From Portulaca oleracea (lineage: Eukaryota > Streptophyta > Magnoliopsida > Caryophyllales > Portulacaceae): DNA of 64,000 nucleotides. Position 1 is the first letter of the stretch. Each line of letters starts with the position of its first letter. Shown here in pieces: positions 34,831 through 46,002 of the stretch. Both the position numbers and the translations under genes were made by a program. The notes under the pieces were generated by a model. The model searched no databases and had not been told where the DNA came from. It worked only from the letters and a program-made list of their open reading frames with translations. The DNA is taken from contig CM055887.1 in the NCBI GenBank assembly GCA_029582165.1, forward strand, positions 15,733,190 to 15,797,189. Direction: 5' to 3'.

Positions 34831-34861
34831 AAATTCATCAAATTCCCTTTCAAAAAAAAAT

Positions 34862-35116
34862 TAAAAGAAATTATCCTTAAAATAGAAATTATAGGAAGAG
34901 TAAATTTGACAATGTAAAAGTTTTATACTATAAGTCTCTTCTTCCTATATATATATAACATAGATAGATCTAAAAAAAAAACAAAGAAACATAGATAGAT
35001 ACTTTAAATTTTTACCTATTTTTATAATTTTCAGTTTAGTTTAGAAAATTATAATGATAGTGGTTGTCAATAATAGTAAAGTTACTACCCCAATACCATT
35101 GATTTGATAGTAAGTA
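34862..35116. other. AT-rich spacer
   Basis: Short AT-rich interval between the LINE tail and the split Stowaway-like MITE; no feature recognised. Confidence 0.4.
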
Positions 35117-35123
35117 CTCACTT

Positions 35124-35814
35124 TGTTGGAGGAAAGGGAGTACAAGGTATAGAAACAATGAGACTCGCTTGGATATATCGCTAAGATTCATGAATTGTAC
35201 TCACTTTCCTTAAGAACAATTTACTATACCGTAAATGTTCAAAGGGATAAAGCTTAGCACTTGTAACACTCAAGAATAATAGTTTCTCTCTTGAATCACT
35301 CAAGCATAGCTGCAGTCTAGACAAAAATGAGGTTGTGATTAACTTAGAATTGGTGTGTCTCAAATGACTTGAAATGTCTCCTATTTATAGGAGACTTCCA
35401 ACCCTAATGATATCTTTTAGTCAAAGGATAATCAATGGCCTTAATGAGGAATCATATCCTTAATATGCCCTTGATTAAGTCAAGTCATATAGCTGTTGGA
35501 AACCCTTAATAATCGTACTTAAAAACAATATCAAACACTAATTACACAAAATCATATAGCCGTTAGCATTAAAAACAATTCTGGGTTCCAACACGGTCCG
35601 TGTTGAGTGCAACATGACCTGTGTTGTCTCAACACGACCCGTTTTCCCAGGATAGTTTTCTTTGCTCTCTGGAGACCAACACGACTCGTGTTGGTCTCAG
35701 ACTCACCCGTGTTGATCATATTCTTAATGTTTCACTTATATATGATCCTTATACTTGTTACATATAATTCTTTGAGCTATATAATTAACTTATACTCTTG
35801 AAATAATTCCAACA
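35124..35814 (-). repeat. 3' LTR of the copia element
   Basis: TGTTGGAATTATTTCAAGAG on the minus strand at 35814; TATAAATA box at 35389-35382 (minus); a cluster of CAACACG...CGTGTTG dyads at 35588-35718, upstream of the TATA box. The adjacent polypurine tract lies just inside the element at 35815. Confidence 0.92.
35588..35718 (-). promoter_or_regulatory. dyad cluster in U3 of the copia LTR
   Basis: Repeated imperfect palindromes: CAACACGGTCCGTGTTG, AACATGACCTGTGTTG, CAACACGACTCGTGTTG, plus half sites. They lie about 100-230 bp into the LTR and about 200-340 bp upstream of the TATA box, where enhancers sit. The twin LTR has the corresponding set at about 40944-41075. A transcription-factor binding role is inferred; the factor is unknown. 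Confidence 0.5.
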
Positions 35815-35826
35815 ATCCCCCGCTAT
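35815..35826 (-). other. polypurine tract of the copia element
   Basis: The minus strand reads AGCGGGGGAT directly before the 3' LTR. It primes plus-strand DNA synthesis in LTR retrotransposons. Confidence 0.7.
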
Positions 35827-36380
35827 TTCAAGAGTACGTAAAACCCTTGAAATAACTCTACTTAAGGAGCTTATACCCCCGTTATTTGAGATATACCTTA
35901 ACTTGTAATCGCTAGAGAAACTCACAAAACATATGCCTAATGAAAAGTAGATTGCTCTTTGAACTTTTCATTTAGTGTATATGAGGCAAAATTGAATCCA
36001 AATCACAAAGTAGACATAGCTTTGAACTTTGGATTTATATTGACCAACTATACTCATAACACACATACATTTTAAATCTTGAGTGTAAATACCTTGACAC
36101 TATTATCCAGCCTTGTGTCCTTATCCTTCATAAGTGTTTCGGAACTTTAGCTCATAGTCCCTTTATGCGGCCACACATAACACTTACATAGGTAAACTTT
36201 GTAACATACCACCCCTGTAATTAAGCTTTCCACAAAGTCTACTAAGAGTATTACTACTCAACCTCTTGTCATTACAGTTTTCTAAGCATCACTTGACCTT
36301 AGGATAAAAAGTTTGATGCTTCCTACTAATTAAGACAACTCCATACTCATTTGAACTTTAGAAATTGGTGGTATTCCAAT
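35827..36380 (-). other. copia 3' non-coding region between RNase H and the polypurine tract
   Basis: AT-rich and non-coding; no further domain recognised. Confidence 0.5.
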
Positions 36381-37280
36381 TCATAAAGTTGAGTCTTTGT
36401 TGTGATTAGTAGAAATTTGAGCTACACTTAAACTCATCCCCTTTGAAGTGCCTTTTATCAAATCTCTAGACAACCCTTTGGTTAAAGGATCGACTAGGTT
36501 TTTCTTTGATTCGATATACCTTAAAGTCACTACTCCATCCCTTATAAGTTGATGTACATAAGCATGCCTCAAACCAATGTGCCTTGACTTGCCATTGTAA
36601 ACATGACTATACACAACATCAAGAGTAGTTTTGCTATCACGATGAATTGTGATTGGCGCCATTGGCTTATACCAAATAGGTATTTCCAATAATAAGTTCT
36701 TTAACCATTCCGCTTCCTTACAAGCAGCGTATAATGCTACTAATTCTAAAGACATAGTGGAGTCCGCTATATTAGCTTGTTTCTTAGAACCCCAAGAAAC
36801 CACTCCACCTCCTAATAGGAACACCCATCCACTGGTAGAGGAGAAATGTCCTTCATTTATCCAACTCGCATCCGAGTATCCTTATAAAACCGAAGGTTCT
36901 CCCTTATAAGTGAGTTGATAACTTTTAGTCCCAGCTAGATATCTTAATACCCTCCGAATTGCAAACCAATGCATGTAACTCGGATTACTTGTAAACCTAC
37001 TTAACATGCCAATCGCATAAGCAATATCTGGCCTTGTACTTGTCATCACATACATGAGACTCCATATCACCTTAGCATATTCATGTTGATCAACTGGAGA
37101 ACCCATATTCTTCTCTAGTTTCTTACTTGGATCATAAGGAGTTCTCACCGGGTATACATTTTCACCCCCGAACTTATTTAAAATTTTCTCAATGTAATGC
37201 TCTTGAGATAAACTTATTCCATCATTATTTCTAATGATCTTTATACCAAAAATTACATCCGCTTCACCCATGTCCTTCAT
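36381..37280 (-). pseudogene. copia RT C-terminus and RNase H
   Basis: The first part (37280-36882) has MKDMGEADVIFGIKI and SRFTSNPSYMHWFAIRRVLRY, the connection region. After a stop the same frame continues (36824-36381) with [31 protein letters not shown] and [19 protein letters not shown] text ([18 protein letters not shown]), the copia RNase H block. RNase H removes the RNA strand during reverse transcription. Confidence 0.88.
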
Positions 37281-37319
37281 AGAGAACTTTGAGGATAGAA
37301 ATTCTTTGGTCTTATTTAC

Positions 37320-38246
37320 TTATTCCATGTCGGTCCCAATGATCAACATGTCATCAACGTATAGGCATATAATCACCCCTTTTTCATTCTCAAACTTATG
37401 GTATATGCACCTATCCGATTCATTGATCTTATATCCACTTGAAAGCACTACTTCATCAAACCTTTGATGCCATTGCTTAGGTGCTTGCTTAAGTCCATAT
37501 AAGGACCTTATAAGTTTACAAACTTTCTTCTCTTGACCTTCAACAACAAACCCTTCGGGTTGTTCTATATACACCTCCTCTTCTAGTTCTCCATTTAATA
37601 ATGTCGTTTTGACATCCATTTGATGGATAACTAGCTTATGGAAAGTAGCTAAAGCCAACAACACACGTATTGAGGCTATCCTAGCTACCGGTGCATATGT
37701 ATCAAAGTAGTCAATACCATACTTTTGAGTAAAGCCCCTTATAACTAACCAGACTTTATGCCTCTCAACGGTACCATCCACTTTTCTTTTCGTTTTAAAA
37801 ATCCACTTAGAGGTAATTGGTTTACTTCCTGGAGGAAGGTCAGCCAATATCCAAACATTGTTTTCCAGTATAGAATCAATCTCATCTTGTACCGCTTCTT
37901 TCCACAAAAAAGCATCATAAGATTGCATAGCTTCTTTAAAAGTTTTAGGATCTTTATCTATGTTGTACATACATAAGGTCTCACTTTCAATTGAGTCCCT
38001 TGAACCTTCTACCAAATAAACATAGAAGTCCGAACCAAAATCCTTTGGTTTCCTTGATCTTTTACTCCTTCTTAATTCAATATTTTCATCTTCTTCATCA
38101 TGAATAACATCATGACTCAAAAGATCGTCTTGTATGGATATACCCTCATGATTTTCATCTTGAGGCTCAATTAGTGGAACAAAATCTTGAGTCATATCTT
38201 TAGGCCTAGGAATTGAAGAGAACCTAGTCTCATAAAAAAATTGCAT
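37320..38246 (-). pseudogene. copia reverse transcriptase
   Basis: An open stretch of about 308 codons containing the copia RT signature: WIFKTKRKVDGTVERHK, FDTYAPVARIASIRVLLA, DVKTTLLNGELEEEVYIEQP, SLYGLKQAPKQWHQRFD and the catalytic CLYVDDMLIIG. It is cut by a stop at 37320 before the RNase H part. RT itself is the best preserved domain of the element. Confidence 0.92.
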
Positions 38247-39586
38247 CTATTGATTCCATAACGGTGTTCACCGAAATGTACTCATTGGGCTCAACCACCA
38301 AAAACCTATAAGCTTTGCTATATTGAGCATAGCCTATAAAGATGCACTCAATTTCTCTTTCACCTAACTTTCTTTTCTTAGGTTCCGGGACCCTTACAAT
38401 GGCCCTACAACCCCAAATCTTAAAATACTTTAGATTTGGCTTTCTTTTGTTCCATAACTCATATGGGGTACTAGAATTCCCTTTGAATGGAACTCTATTC
38501 AAAATATAACAAGACGTTAACATGACTTCACCCCAAAATCCATTACTTAAACCGGAGTTAGACAACATAGAATTTACCATTTCTTTTAAAGTTCTAGTTT
38601 TCCTTTCCGCAACCCCATTGTTGTGGTGTATACGGGGCGGTTGGCTCATGGACAATCCCCGTTTCTTGGAAAAACTTTGGATCATAAAATTTCCCTCCCC
38701 TATCGGATCTTAAAGTCTTAATCAAGGTCTCACATTGAAGTTCACTTATAGTTTTGTAAACTCTAAAATTTTCAAGTGTTTCATATTTAGAAATCAAAAG
38801 ATAAACTTGACAATATCTAGAATAATCATCAATGGTTGTTACATAATACTTCTTACCACCTATAGAAGGTGTACTATGAAAATCTGCTAAATCACTATGC
38901 ATTAAATCAAGCAATTTAGAAGTTCTTTTTATACTTGAGAATGAACTTTTAGTGATTTTATTAAGCATGCACGTCTTACAGTTTTCTATGTCATCATTCA
39001 ACTTAGGAATCAAATCAAGGTTAGACATTTCTTTCAACTTTGAAAAGTTCACATGTCCTAATCTAGCGTACCATAGAAAAGACTTATTCAAACTAGACAC
39101 ATGCATATAAGCGAAAATCATGCCATCTTTATTACTTTTCGCATTTAATTTAAACATCTCTCCATAAGCATATCCCTTTCCTACAAAAGTCCCTCCCTTG
39201 GAAAGTACATAGTTATCCCCATCATAAACTTGCATAAAACCAAACTTACTAAGAAGATAATCGGATACAAGATTCTTACAAACTTCCGGAGCTAGATACA
39301 CATCATTCAAAAGTAAAGATTTACCGGAAGTGAAAACAAGTTCCACTTGCCCAATGCCTTCAACTTTGACCGGATGGTTGTTGCCCATGTAGAGTTTCAC
39401 ACCATCATCCGCCGGTTTGAGAGTCTTGAATAAACTCTTGTCAATGCAAACATGCCTTGACGCACCCGAGTCTATATACCAATCATTACAACCAATGGAT
39501 ACCATGTTAATATGATCCTTAATCATGGCTACAAAGGAATTGGGTTCCTTCTCCTTATTTTTGCCCTTAGATGTATCTTTGTTCAA
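38230..39586 (-). pseudogene. copia protease and integrase
   Basis: The protease active site DSGASRHVC lies near 39480. The integrase zinc site (ARLGHVNF ... CKTCML) is near 39070-38960. The catalytic core shows LDLMHSDLADF, TIDDYSRYCQVYL and RSDRGGKFYDP. A frameshift near 38650 separates the final HNNGVAERKTRTLKEMVN with the catalytic Glu. Integrase joins the copied DNA to the chromosome. Frameshifted, so inactive as written. Confidence 0.9.
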
Positions 39587-40460
39587 AAGACCATGCTTCT
39601 TTTTCCATTGGTAACACTATCTCTTTGTGTGCCCCAGTTTGCCACATTCTCAACAAACTTGCTTAGGCTTTTGAATTCCCTTGCTAGATTTGTTGTGGCT
39701 CTTGTTCTTATTCTTGTTTCCCTTATTCTCTTGCACCACATGGACCTTAGAATACTCTTTGGAACCATCTTGTAGGCGTAACTCCTCTTCAATCCGAAGA
39801 TGGTTAGCCAAACCTTCAAGAGACATAGCCTCTTTCCGGTGCATGAGTGTCCTTTTAGTCTCATTCCAAGAAGAAGGTAACTTGTTAATAATAGAGAATA
39901 CGATTATAGATTCATCCATGTTCAAATTGCGTTGCTTGAAGTTACTCAAAATACGTTGAATCTCATGGAATTGATCTAGAATTTTCCTATTATCATCCAT
40001 CTTAAACTTCATGAATTGACTAACAAGAAAATTCTTACTTGACGCATCTTTCGACATGTACTTAGCTTCAAGTATCTCCCAAAGCTTCTTTGCCGTCTCC
40101 ACATGTTGATAGACATCGAAGAGAGTGTCGCTCATCCCGTTGAGAATGCATCCTGTACAAATGTAGTCGTCATTCTCCATCTTTAGCCTTTGCCGAGTAG
40201 CCTCCGCATCTTCCTTGCCTTTGTCTCCATCACTCATGGAAATCTTGCTGGTTGGGTCCTCTTTAGGAGACTCCTCGGTCGTCACCTTCTCGGTTGAAGG
40301 GTCCTGATTCACCTTGGGAGAAATTCTCAATGTTAATCACATAGACCACATTGAGATTCGTAAGCAAGAAGTGCATCTTGCTTTGCCACCGTCGGAAATC
40401 CACTCCGTCAAAGCGTTCTAGCTTTTGAAAATTGCTAGACATATCACGAAGCGAGGCCAT
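39587..40460 (-). pseudogene. copia gag
   Basis: The start codon at 40460 opens MASLRDMSSNFQKLERFDGV and DFRRWQSKMHFLL. Two frameshifts later comes the capsid core (40330-39650), with LWEILEAKYMSKDASSKNFL, FKMDDNRKILDQFHEIQ and LPSSWNETKRTLMH. A Lys/Asn-rich tail follows; the zinc knuckle near 39640 is broken by a stop (ECGKLGHTKR, then stop). Confidence 0.85.
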
Positions 40461-40480
40461 TACTAAATAGTTCTTAAGAT

Positions 40481-41173
40481 TGTTCGAGGAAATGAAGTAT
40501 AAGGTATAGAAACAATGAGACTCGCTTGGATATATCGCTAAGATTCGTGGATTGTAATCACTTTCCTTAAGAACTATTTACTATACCGTAAATGTTCAAA
40601 GGGATAAAGCTTAGCACTTGTAACACTCAAGAATAATAGTTTCTCTCTTGAATCACTCAAGTATAGCTGCAGTCTAGACAAGAATGAGGTTGTGATTAAC
40701 TTAGAATTGGTGTGTCTCAAATGACTTGGAATGTCTCCTATTTATAGGAGACTTCCAACCCTAATGATATCCTTTAGTCAAAGGATAATCAATGGCCTTA
40801 ATGAGGAATCATATCCTTAATATGACCTTGACCAAGTCAAGTCATATAGTTGTTGGAAACCCTTAATAATCATACTTAAAACGATATCAAACACTAATTA
40901 CACAAAATCATATAGCCGTTAGCATTAAAAATAATTCTGGGTTCCAACATGGTCTGTGTCGGGTGCAACACGACCCGTGTTGTCTCAACACGAACGGTGT
41001 TGAGCCCAGGATAGTTTTCTTTGCTCTCTGGAGACCAACACGACTCGTGTTGGTCTCAGACTCACCCGTGTTGATCTTATTCTTGATGTTTCACTTATAT
41101 ATGATCCTTATACTTGTTATATATAATTCTTTAGGCTATATAATTAACTTATACTCTTAAAATAATTCCAACA
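40481..41173 (-). repeat. 5' LTR of the copia element
   Basis: 693 bp, twin of 35124-35814. On the minus strand it ends ...CTCGAACA, and only 20 bp separate it from the gag ATG. No TGGTATCAGAGC-type primer site is visible in those 20 bp. Confidence 0.92.
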
Positions 41174-41431
41174 CACTTTGTCCTAAATAATTTGTTCTAG
41201 TTTGATTAATGAGGTCAAACTTTATAAAATTTGATCGTTAATTTATCAAATTATATATTGAGTTATCGTGTAAGACTATCATTAGTAGATTTGTGATGAA
41301 TTTTTTTATTTAAATATAATATTACAAGTCTTGCTAAGACAAAACCTAAAATAATAATGGTCAAATGGTCAAAATGTAACATCAATGACCGTAAAAAAGA
41401 AAAATGGACAATTTATTTGGGACGGATGGAG

Positions 41432-41687
41432 TGTATCGTTTTGTAGCTCTTTTTTTTAATTTTCAAATATAAGCATTGAACCGTATCTGGCAAATACTTT
41501 ATAATGTTTAGTATCTATCAATGTATGTTGTACATATAACAAGGGACGACAACAATTTATTCAACCAAATAACCACGATTTTTATGACTTGGGTGTGGTT
41601 TTCTTTCTATCCGAATTTATTGTTGGAATTAAAATCCGAGTTAGGTTTTGGTTTGACCATTTGGGCCAAGGTTTCCTCATTTAAAAG
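41432..41687. other. unassigned AT-rich spacer
   Basis: No gene or element terminus recognised between the Stowaway-like MITE and the next LTR. Confidence 0.35.
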
Positions 41688-42834
41688 TGGAGCGTTACCG
41701 TACGTGGTGGAGTGATGATAGCTTGAGTGAATGAATAGACTCGAAATTCAACAAGAACAATGACCTTGAACACCCAAAGGATGGATATGACCTTGAGCAA
41801 GGAGAACCACAACTCTAGGCCAAAGCATGATTATCCAAGGTAATCCACTAAATAATCACTAAAGGAATGACTTGAAACACCACCAAATCACTTGGATAAA
41901 GTAATCAAGATTTTTGAGAAAGTTGAGAAAAACCCCTACAATGCCAAAGCATTTCATACACAATGTCTAAAAACTGCCAAACAATGCCAAGGAAGGGGGT
42001 ATATATAGGAAGGGGGGAGGGGATAACAAAACGCATGTTTTGGGCTGGAAATCACGCGCAGGAACGAGATGTCGCGGGCGCGACGAGCAGCGTCGGGGGC
42101 GCGACCATGCGAACAACGTCCGGGCGACTCGGCAGGAACGTAGCGTCGCAGGCGTTACTGGTTGTATCGCGGGCGCGACATTTGGGGCAGCAAGCTATCT
42201 CGAGCGTGACAGACTTGGTCACGGGCGCGATAGACCATCGGACAGCAGACGTCGAGTGGGAAGTATGAGGTTGCGGGCGCGACATGTTCATCGCCACGCG
42301 CGACGACATTCTCGAGCAAGAGGTCGCGCGGGTGCGACCGGTGTCGCGCGCGATCGTTTTCCGGGGCGCTTTTCACTGCCGACTTTAAACGCGCATAACT
42401 TCTTCATTTGGGCTCCATTTTAGGCCCATAAGATATCTATGGAAATCTCTCGATGTGTACTTTAAGATCCCAAATTTGAGATCCATCGGAGTTATATTGA
42501 AGGAGTTATGACCCAAAGAGTGAAGGCATGTCCATTCCAACAACCCACGTTGACCCTTTTCCGGTTATTCTTTCCGAAAGACTCTGAACCCTTTTAAAGG
42601 CCCAAAGTAGGTCCCGATGAGGACCCATAGCTCCACTCTCATGCTCCAGGGTCCCATTTGAAGTGGATACCACAACCGGTGATGACCCGAATACGCCTCC
42701 ATGGTCCCGGGTTCACCTTAAAATGTATTCCACACCCGACTTTGAAGTTGTTTTCATCGTGATTCATGGAGGGGGAGCGGAACTGTTTTGCGAACATAGA
42801 ATTTGATGTTTGGGTCCTCGCCTGATATGCTCCA
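41688..42834 (-). repeat. 3' LTR of the gag-only element
   Basis: 1147 bp. It contains a GC-rich stretch (42050-42370) with repeated GTCGCGGGCGCGAC-like CpG palindromes, and the shared ATAACTTCTTCATTTGGGCT block. Confidence 0.9.
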
Positions 42835-42854
42835 TATTCCCCTTCTTGAAAAAG
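42835..42854 (-). other. polypurine tract of the gag-only element
   Basis: The minus strand reads AAGAAGGGGAATA directly before TGGAGCATATC, the 3' LTR start. Confidence 0.8.
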
Positions 42855-42943
42855 AGTTGCCCTCAACTCTTGAGAGTTAAAATCAAGGCCCTCTCCATAA
42901 CTTGGCATCCTAGAACTCCAAACATCCCAATCGCCATGAATAA

Positions 42944-43605
42944 TCACATGAGGCACCCACAAGCTTCGAACCCCACGATGTATCCATCATCCAAATAGAA
43001 GAAAGTGGCTGGAGGCTTGTTGTGTGGAGATAGGGGATTAAGGGAAGGAACATAAGTATTTTGAGGTGCTTGGCAACACACATCCTCACTAAGCTTTCCA
43101 CTAAGTAAAGACAAAGCTATAGATCGCTTGTCCTCACCAAGAGCACACTCATCCCGTGTTTCACTCAAAAGGAGGTTCCTCAACTCACTTCCCACCCAGG
43201 TTTTGATTCGATGTGGTGTTAAGGGATTCAAACACTCAAAGCCAAGTAAATGATCTTCATTCAACACACAATCCCACAAATATTGCATTTTGAACTTTCA
43301 ATAGTACCCAATCAACAACGAATCCTTGAATAACCAATGTCGCCCAAATATCATGTATGACGTATTCAAATAGTTCAATCACAACGACTAACATGCAAGC
43401 AATATTCATTAAAGGACAACACAATTGAAGAGCTCAAAAACTTAAGTTGAACTAGAATCAAGGCATCACCAATCCCAAATTCGCCACTAAACACCAAACG
43501 AACACCAAGATTCTTAGCATTCCACTCCAAGCATAGAGAATTTTTAATCGAGGACATCACATGCTCATCATAAAACTTATCACACCAACAAACACTCTCA
43601 AACAA
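42944..43605 (-). other. unknown open frames downstream of gag in the gag-only element
   Basis: Two stretches (43605-43375 and 43288-42944) are open on the sense strand. The first contains EFGIGDALILVQLKFL. The second contains WDCVLNEDHLLGFECLNPL and FFYLDDGYIVGFEACG. They lie where pol would be but match no pol domain known to me. Similar placement and style are seen in the remnant at 22575-22877, so this may be a conserved, element-specific protein. Confidence 0.4.
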
Positions 43606-44518
43606 CCAATTTCTTCCAAATATGTGATTTAATCAAAGACTCCAAAGTATAACCATCATTGATTTTAGTCAAAGAGTCTTGGATTACCTCATCGCTCTCA
43701 TTGAGAAGATCATAAGTTACCCAGCCGTGAGAGGTGATGGTGCCAACTTCATTGTTGCTTGGCTCCCCAAAAGGCGACGTTGAGATGATCATTGGGGTTT
43801 CTTGTGGGGATTCTTCAACTTGGCTTGGTTGGAGATCATAGTGAACCTTCTCTTCTTCCTCTTGGCATGAAACTTCAACAACATCGTTAATAGGCTCACA
43901 AGGACCAAGGGAAGCTCCCTCGTTGGGTACAAGATCGACCTTTGCTTGCTTAACTTCTCCGTTCCCACCAAGTGATGACTTGGTCTCATGGTTAACCTCT
44001 CGCTTGCAAACGTTAGTCAAGAATTGTCGATCCATCAATCGCTTTAGTCTCGTCCATGAAACGATTTCCGATCGACCCTCCATAGTCCTTTGCAATTTGA
44101 CGCTTGCAAACCAAAGTGATGCACTCTTAGTGAGTTTCGATCTCGCAATTTTGAAGGCATGCTAATCACTATACTCCGTAGTTGCAAAGAATCTCTCCAA
44201 GGTTTGGACCCATTCACGATAATCTTCCGGGCCGGTGTAGCCATTGAATTCCGGAAGTTTGGCCTCGATATCATAGAATTCATTCCGCGTAGGCTTCTCA
44301 ACCGCTTCCCGTCGACGATGGCATCGAAGTGAGCCTCTATCATCGTCACTCGACTCGTAGGAGGGAGGAGGACGGATATGGCTACTAGTGGACCTCCTTC
44401 GTTCGTCACGGGTTCGATAATGAAGGTTGATGGCAATGTTGTTTACTTGAGTCGAGAGGCCATCAAGAGTATTTTGAATGTTCGTGAATCGACTCTCGAG
44501 ACTCGGCTTAGGGGCCAT
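43598..44518 (-). pseudogene. gag of the non-autonomous LTR element, one internal stop
   Basis: The ATG at 44518 opens MAPKPSLESRFTNIQNTLDG. A linker follows, then KLPEFNGYTGPEDYREWVQT, the capsid-like retrotransposon gag fold. A TAG at 44164-44162 interrupts; the same frame goes on with SLWFASVKLQRTMEGR and WTRLKRLMDRQFL, the second half of the fold. A long acidic tail replaces the usual zinc knuckle and protease. Gag forms the particle, here presumably with a helper's enzymes. Apart from the single stop the frame is open for 306 codons. Confidence 0.75.
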
Positions 44519-44844
44519 AATAAGAGCATGGGTGAAGGACTGATTGTGTTAGGGGTATTTTGTGGAGTTTGAGGGTTCTTTTGTAGTTGGCAAGTGTTTG
44601 GCTAAGGGTTCTTTGTGTTTTTCTTCACTCAGACATTTCATCGAACACCTTGCGTGTATTATTTTCCAACTTCTCCTCAAAGATTCAAATGACTTCAAAT
44701 CAAACAAATACAAACACAATACAAAGTATTCCAATACTATTGGATAGCACAGGGAATGGGGGACACCAATATTCAATCAAATCCAACAAAAGAAATCACT
44801 ACTAGTAAGAACAAGAATGAAAACTCAAGCTAGAACAAGCCGTA

Positions 44845-44856
44845 GCTCTAATACCA
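44845..44856 (-). other. primer binding site (initiator Met tRNA type)
   Basis: TGGTATTAGAGC on the minus strand, two bases after the 5' LTR. It differs by one base from TGGTATCAGAGC, the complement of the 3' end of plant initiator tRNA-Met. Confidence 0.8.
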
Positions 44857-44858
44857 AG

Positions 44859-46002
44859 TGGAGCGTTACCGTACGGCGTACGCGTGGTGGAGTGATGATA
44901 GCTTGAGTGAATGAATGGACTCGAAATTCAACAAGAACAATGACCTTGAACACCCAAAGGATGGATATGACCTTGAACACCCCACCATGATTATCCAAGG
45001 TAATCCACTAAATAATCACTAAAGGAATGACTTGAGACACCACCAAATCACTTGGATAAAGTAATCAAGATTTTTTGAGATAGTTGGGAAAAACCCCTAC
45101 AATGCCAAATCATTTCATACACAATGTCTAAAAACTGCTTAACAATGCCAAGGAAGGGGGTATATATAGGAATGGGGGGGGGGGTGAATAACAAAACGTA
45201 GCGTTTTGGGGCTGAAATCACGCGCAGGAACGGGATGTCACAGGCGCGACAAGCAGCGTCGCGGGCGCAAACCGTGCGAACAACGTCCGGGCGACTCGGC
45301 AGAAGCGTGACTTCGCGGGGGTTACCGATTGTGTCGTAGGCGCGAAGTTCAGGGCAGCAAGCTGTCTCGGGTGTGACAGACTTGGTCACAGGCCTGACAG
45401 ACCATCGGACAGCAGACGTCGTGTGGGCAGTATGAGGTCGGCGGGCGCGGCATGTTCTTTCCTGGGCGCGACATCATTCTGAGCAGCAGGAGATCGCGAG
45501 TGCGACCCCAGGCGTCGCGGGCGCGACAGTCTTCTGGGGCAGTTTTTCACTGCCGATTTTAAATGCACATAACTTCTTCATCTGAGCTCTGGTTTAGGCC
45601 CATAAGATATTGATGGAAAGCTATCGGTGTGTACTTTGAGCTCCCGAAATTTGAGGTCAATCGGAGTTGCATTGAAGGCGTTATTACCTAAAGAGTGAAG
45701 GCACGTCCATTCCAACAACCCACGTTGACCCTTTTCCGCTTATTCTTTCCGAAAGACTCTGAACCCTTTTAAAGGCCCAAATTAGGTCTCGATGAGGACC
45801 CGTAGCTACACTCGTATGGTCCAGGATCCCATTTGAAGTGGATATCACAACCGGTGATGACCCGAATATGCCTCCATGGTCCACCTTAAAATGTATTCCA
45901 CACCCGACTTTGTAGTTGTTTTCATCGTGATTCATGGAGGGGGCGCGGAACGGTTTTGCAAACACAGAATTTGATGTTTGGGTCCTTGCCCGATATGCTC
46001 CA
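44859..46002 (-). repeat. 5' LTR of the gag-only element
   Basis: 1144 bp, twin of 41688-42834. Differences are frequent, many of them C/T or G/A at CpG sites in the GC-rich part, which fits old methylated DNA. Confidence 0.9.

Larger units (their letters stand above)
30222..34861 (+). mobile_element. 5'-truncated LINE (RNase H type) split by a solo LTR
   Basis: Similarity begins abruptly with ARQAWRIAHAEKFLVFQVLK (end of the RT domain), as expected of incomplete reverse transcription. It continues through zf-RVT and RNase H, and ends with a 3' UTR and an A-run at 34852-34861. The 31353-34500 segment is a later insertion; the two LINE pieces join in frame across it. Unlike the other LINEs here it has a poly(A) tail and no (TA)n. 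Confidence 0.85.
35124..41173 (-). mobile_element. Ty1-copia LTR retrotransposon (Tork/TNT1-like), structurally complete, ORFs decayed
   Basis: 6050 bp with two LTRs (691 and 693 bp, about 5 % different by eye) bounded by TGTT...AACA and flanked by a perfect CACTT duplication (35119-35123, 41174-41178). On the minus strand the order is gag, protease, integrase, RT, RNase H, which defines copia. Stops and frameshifts in gag, protease and integrase mean it cannot move by itself. The lineage is judged from gag and RT wording only. Confidence 0.92.
35117..41431. mobile_element. Stowaway-like MITE split by the Ty1-copia element
   Basis: The left end is TA|CTCACTT (35117-35123). The remainder starts at 41174 (after a copied CACTT) with TGTCCTAAATAATTTG and ends TTTATTTGGGACGGATGGAG at 41431. 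Joined across the copia element, the outer ends CTCACTTTGTCCTAAATAAT and CTCCATCCGTCCCAAATAAA (reverse) form the typical Stowaway terminus. The right-hand TA is displaced by two bases. Confidence 0.6.
41688..46002 (-). mobile_element. non-autonomous LTR retrotransposon with gag only
   Basis: 4315 bp. LTRs at 41688-42834 and 44859-46002, each bounded by TGGAGC...GCTCCA. The flanking duplication is AAAAG (41683-41687) and AGAAG (46003-46007), one mismatch. On the minus strand the order is 5' LTR, primer site TGGTATTAGAGC, gag, unknown open frames, polypurine tract, 3' LTR. The 2-kb interior has no protease, RT, RNase H or integrase, so it must borrow these from a relative. Ty3 affinity is inferred from the gag. 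Confidence 0.85.

Noticed and set aside
42040..42423. Arg/Gly/Ala-rich open frames
   Set aside because: They come from the CpG-rich palindromic part of an LTR; the twin LTR does not keep them open.
44845..44856. tRNA-like sequence TGGTATTAGAGC
   Set aside because: It is only the primer binding site next to an LTR; no tRNA cloverleaf surrounds it.
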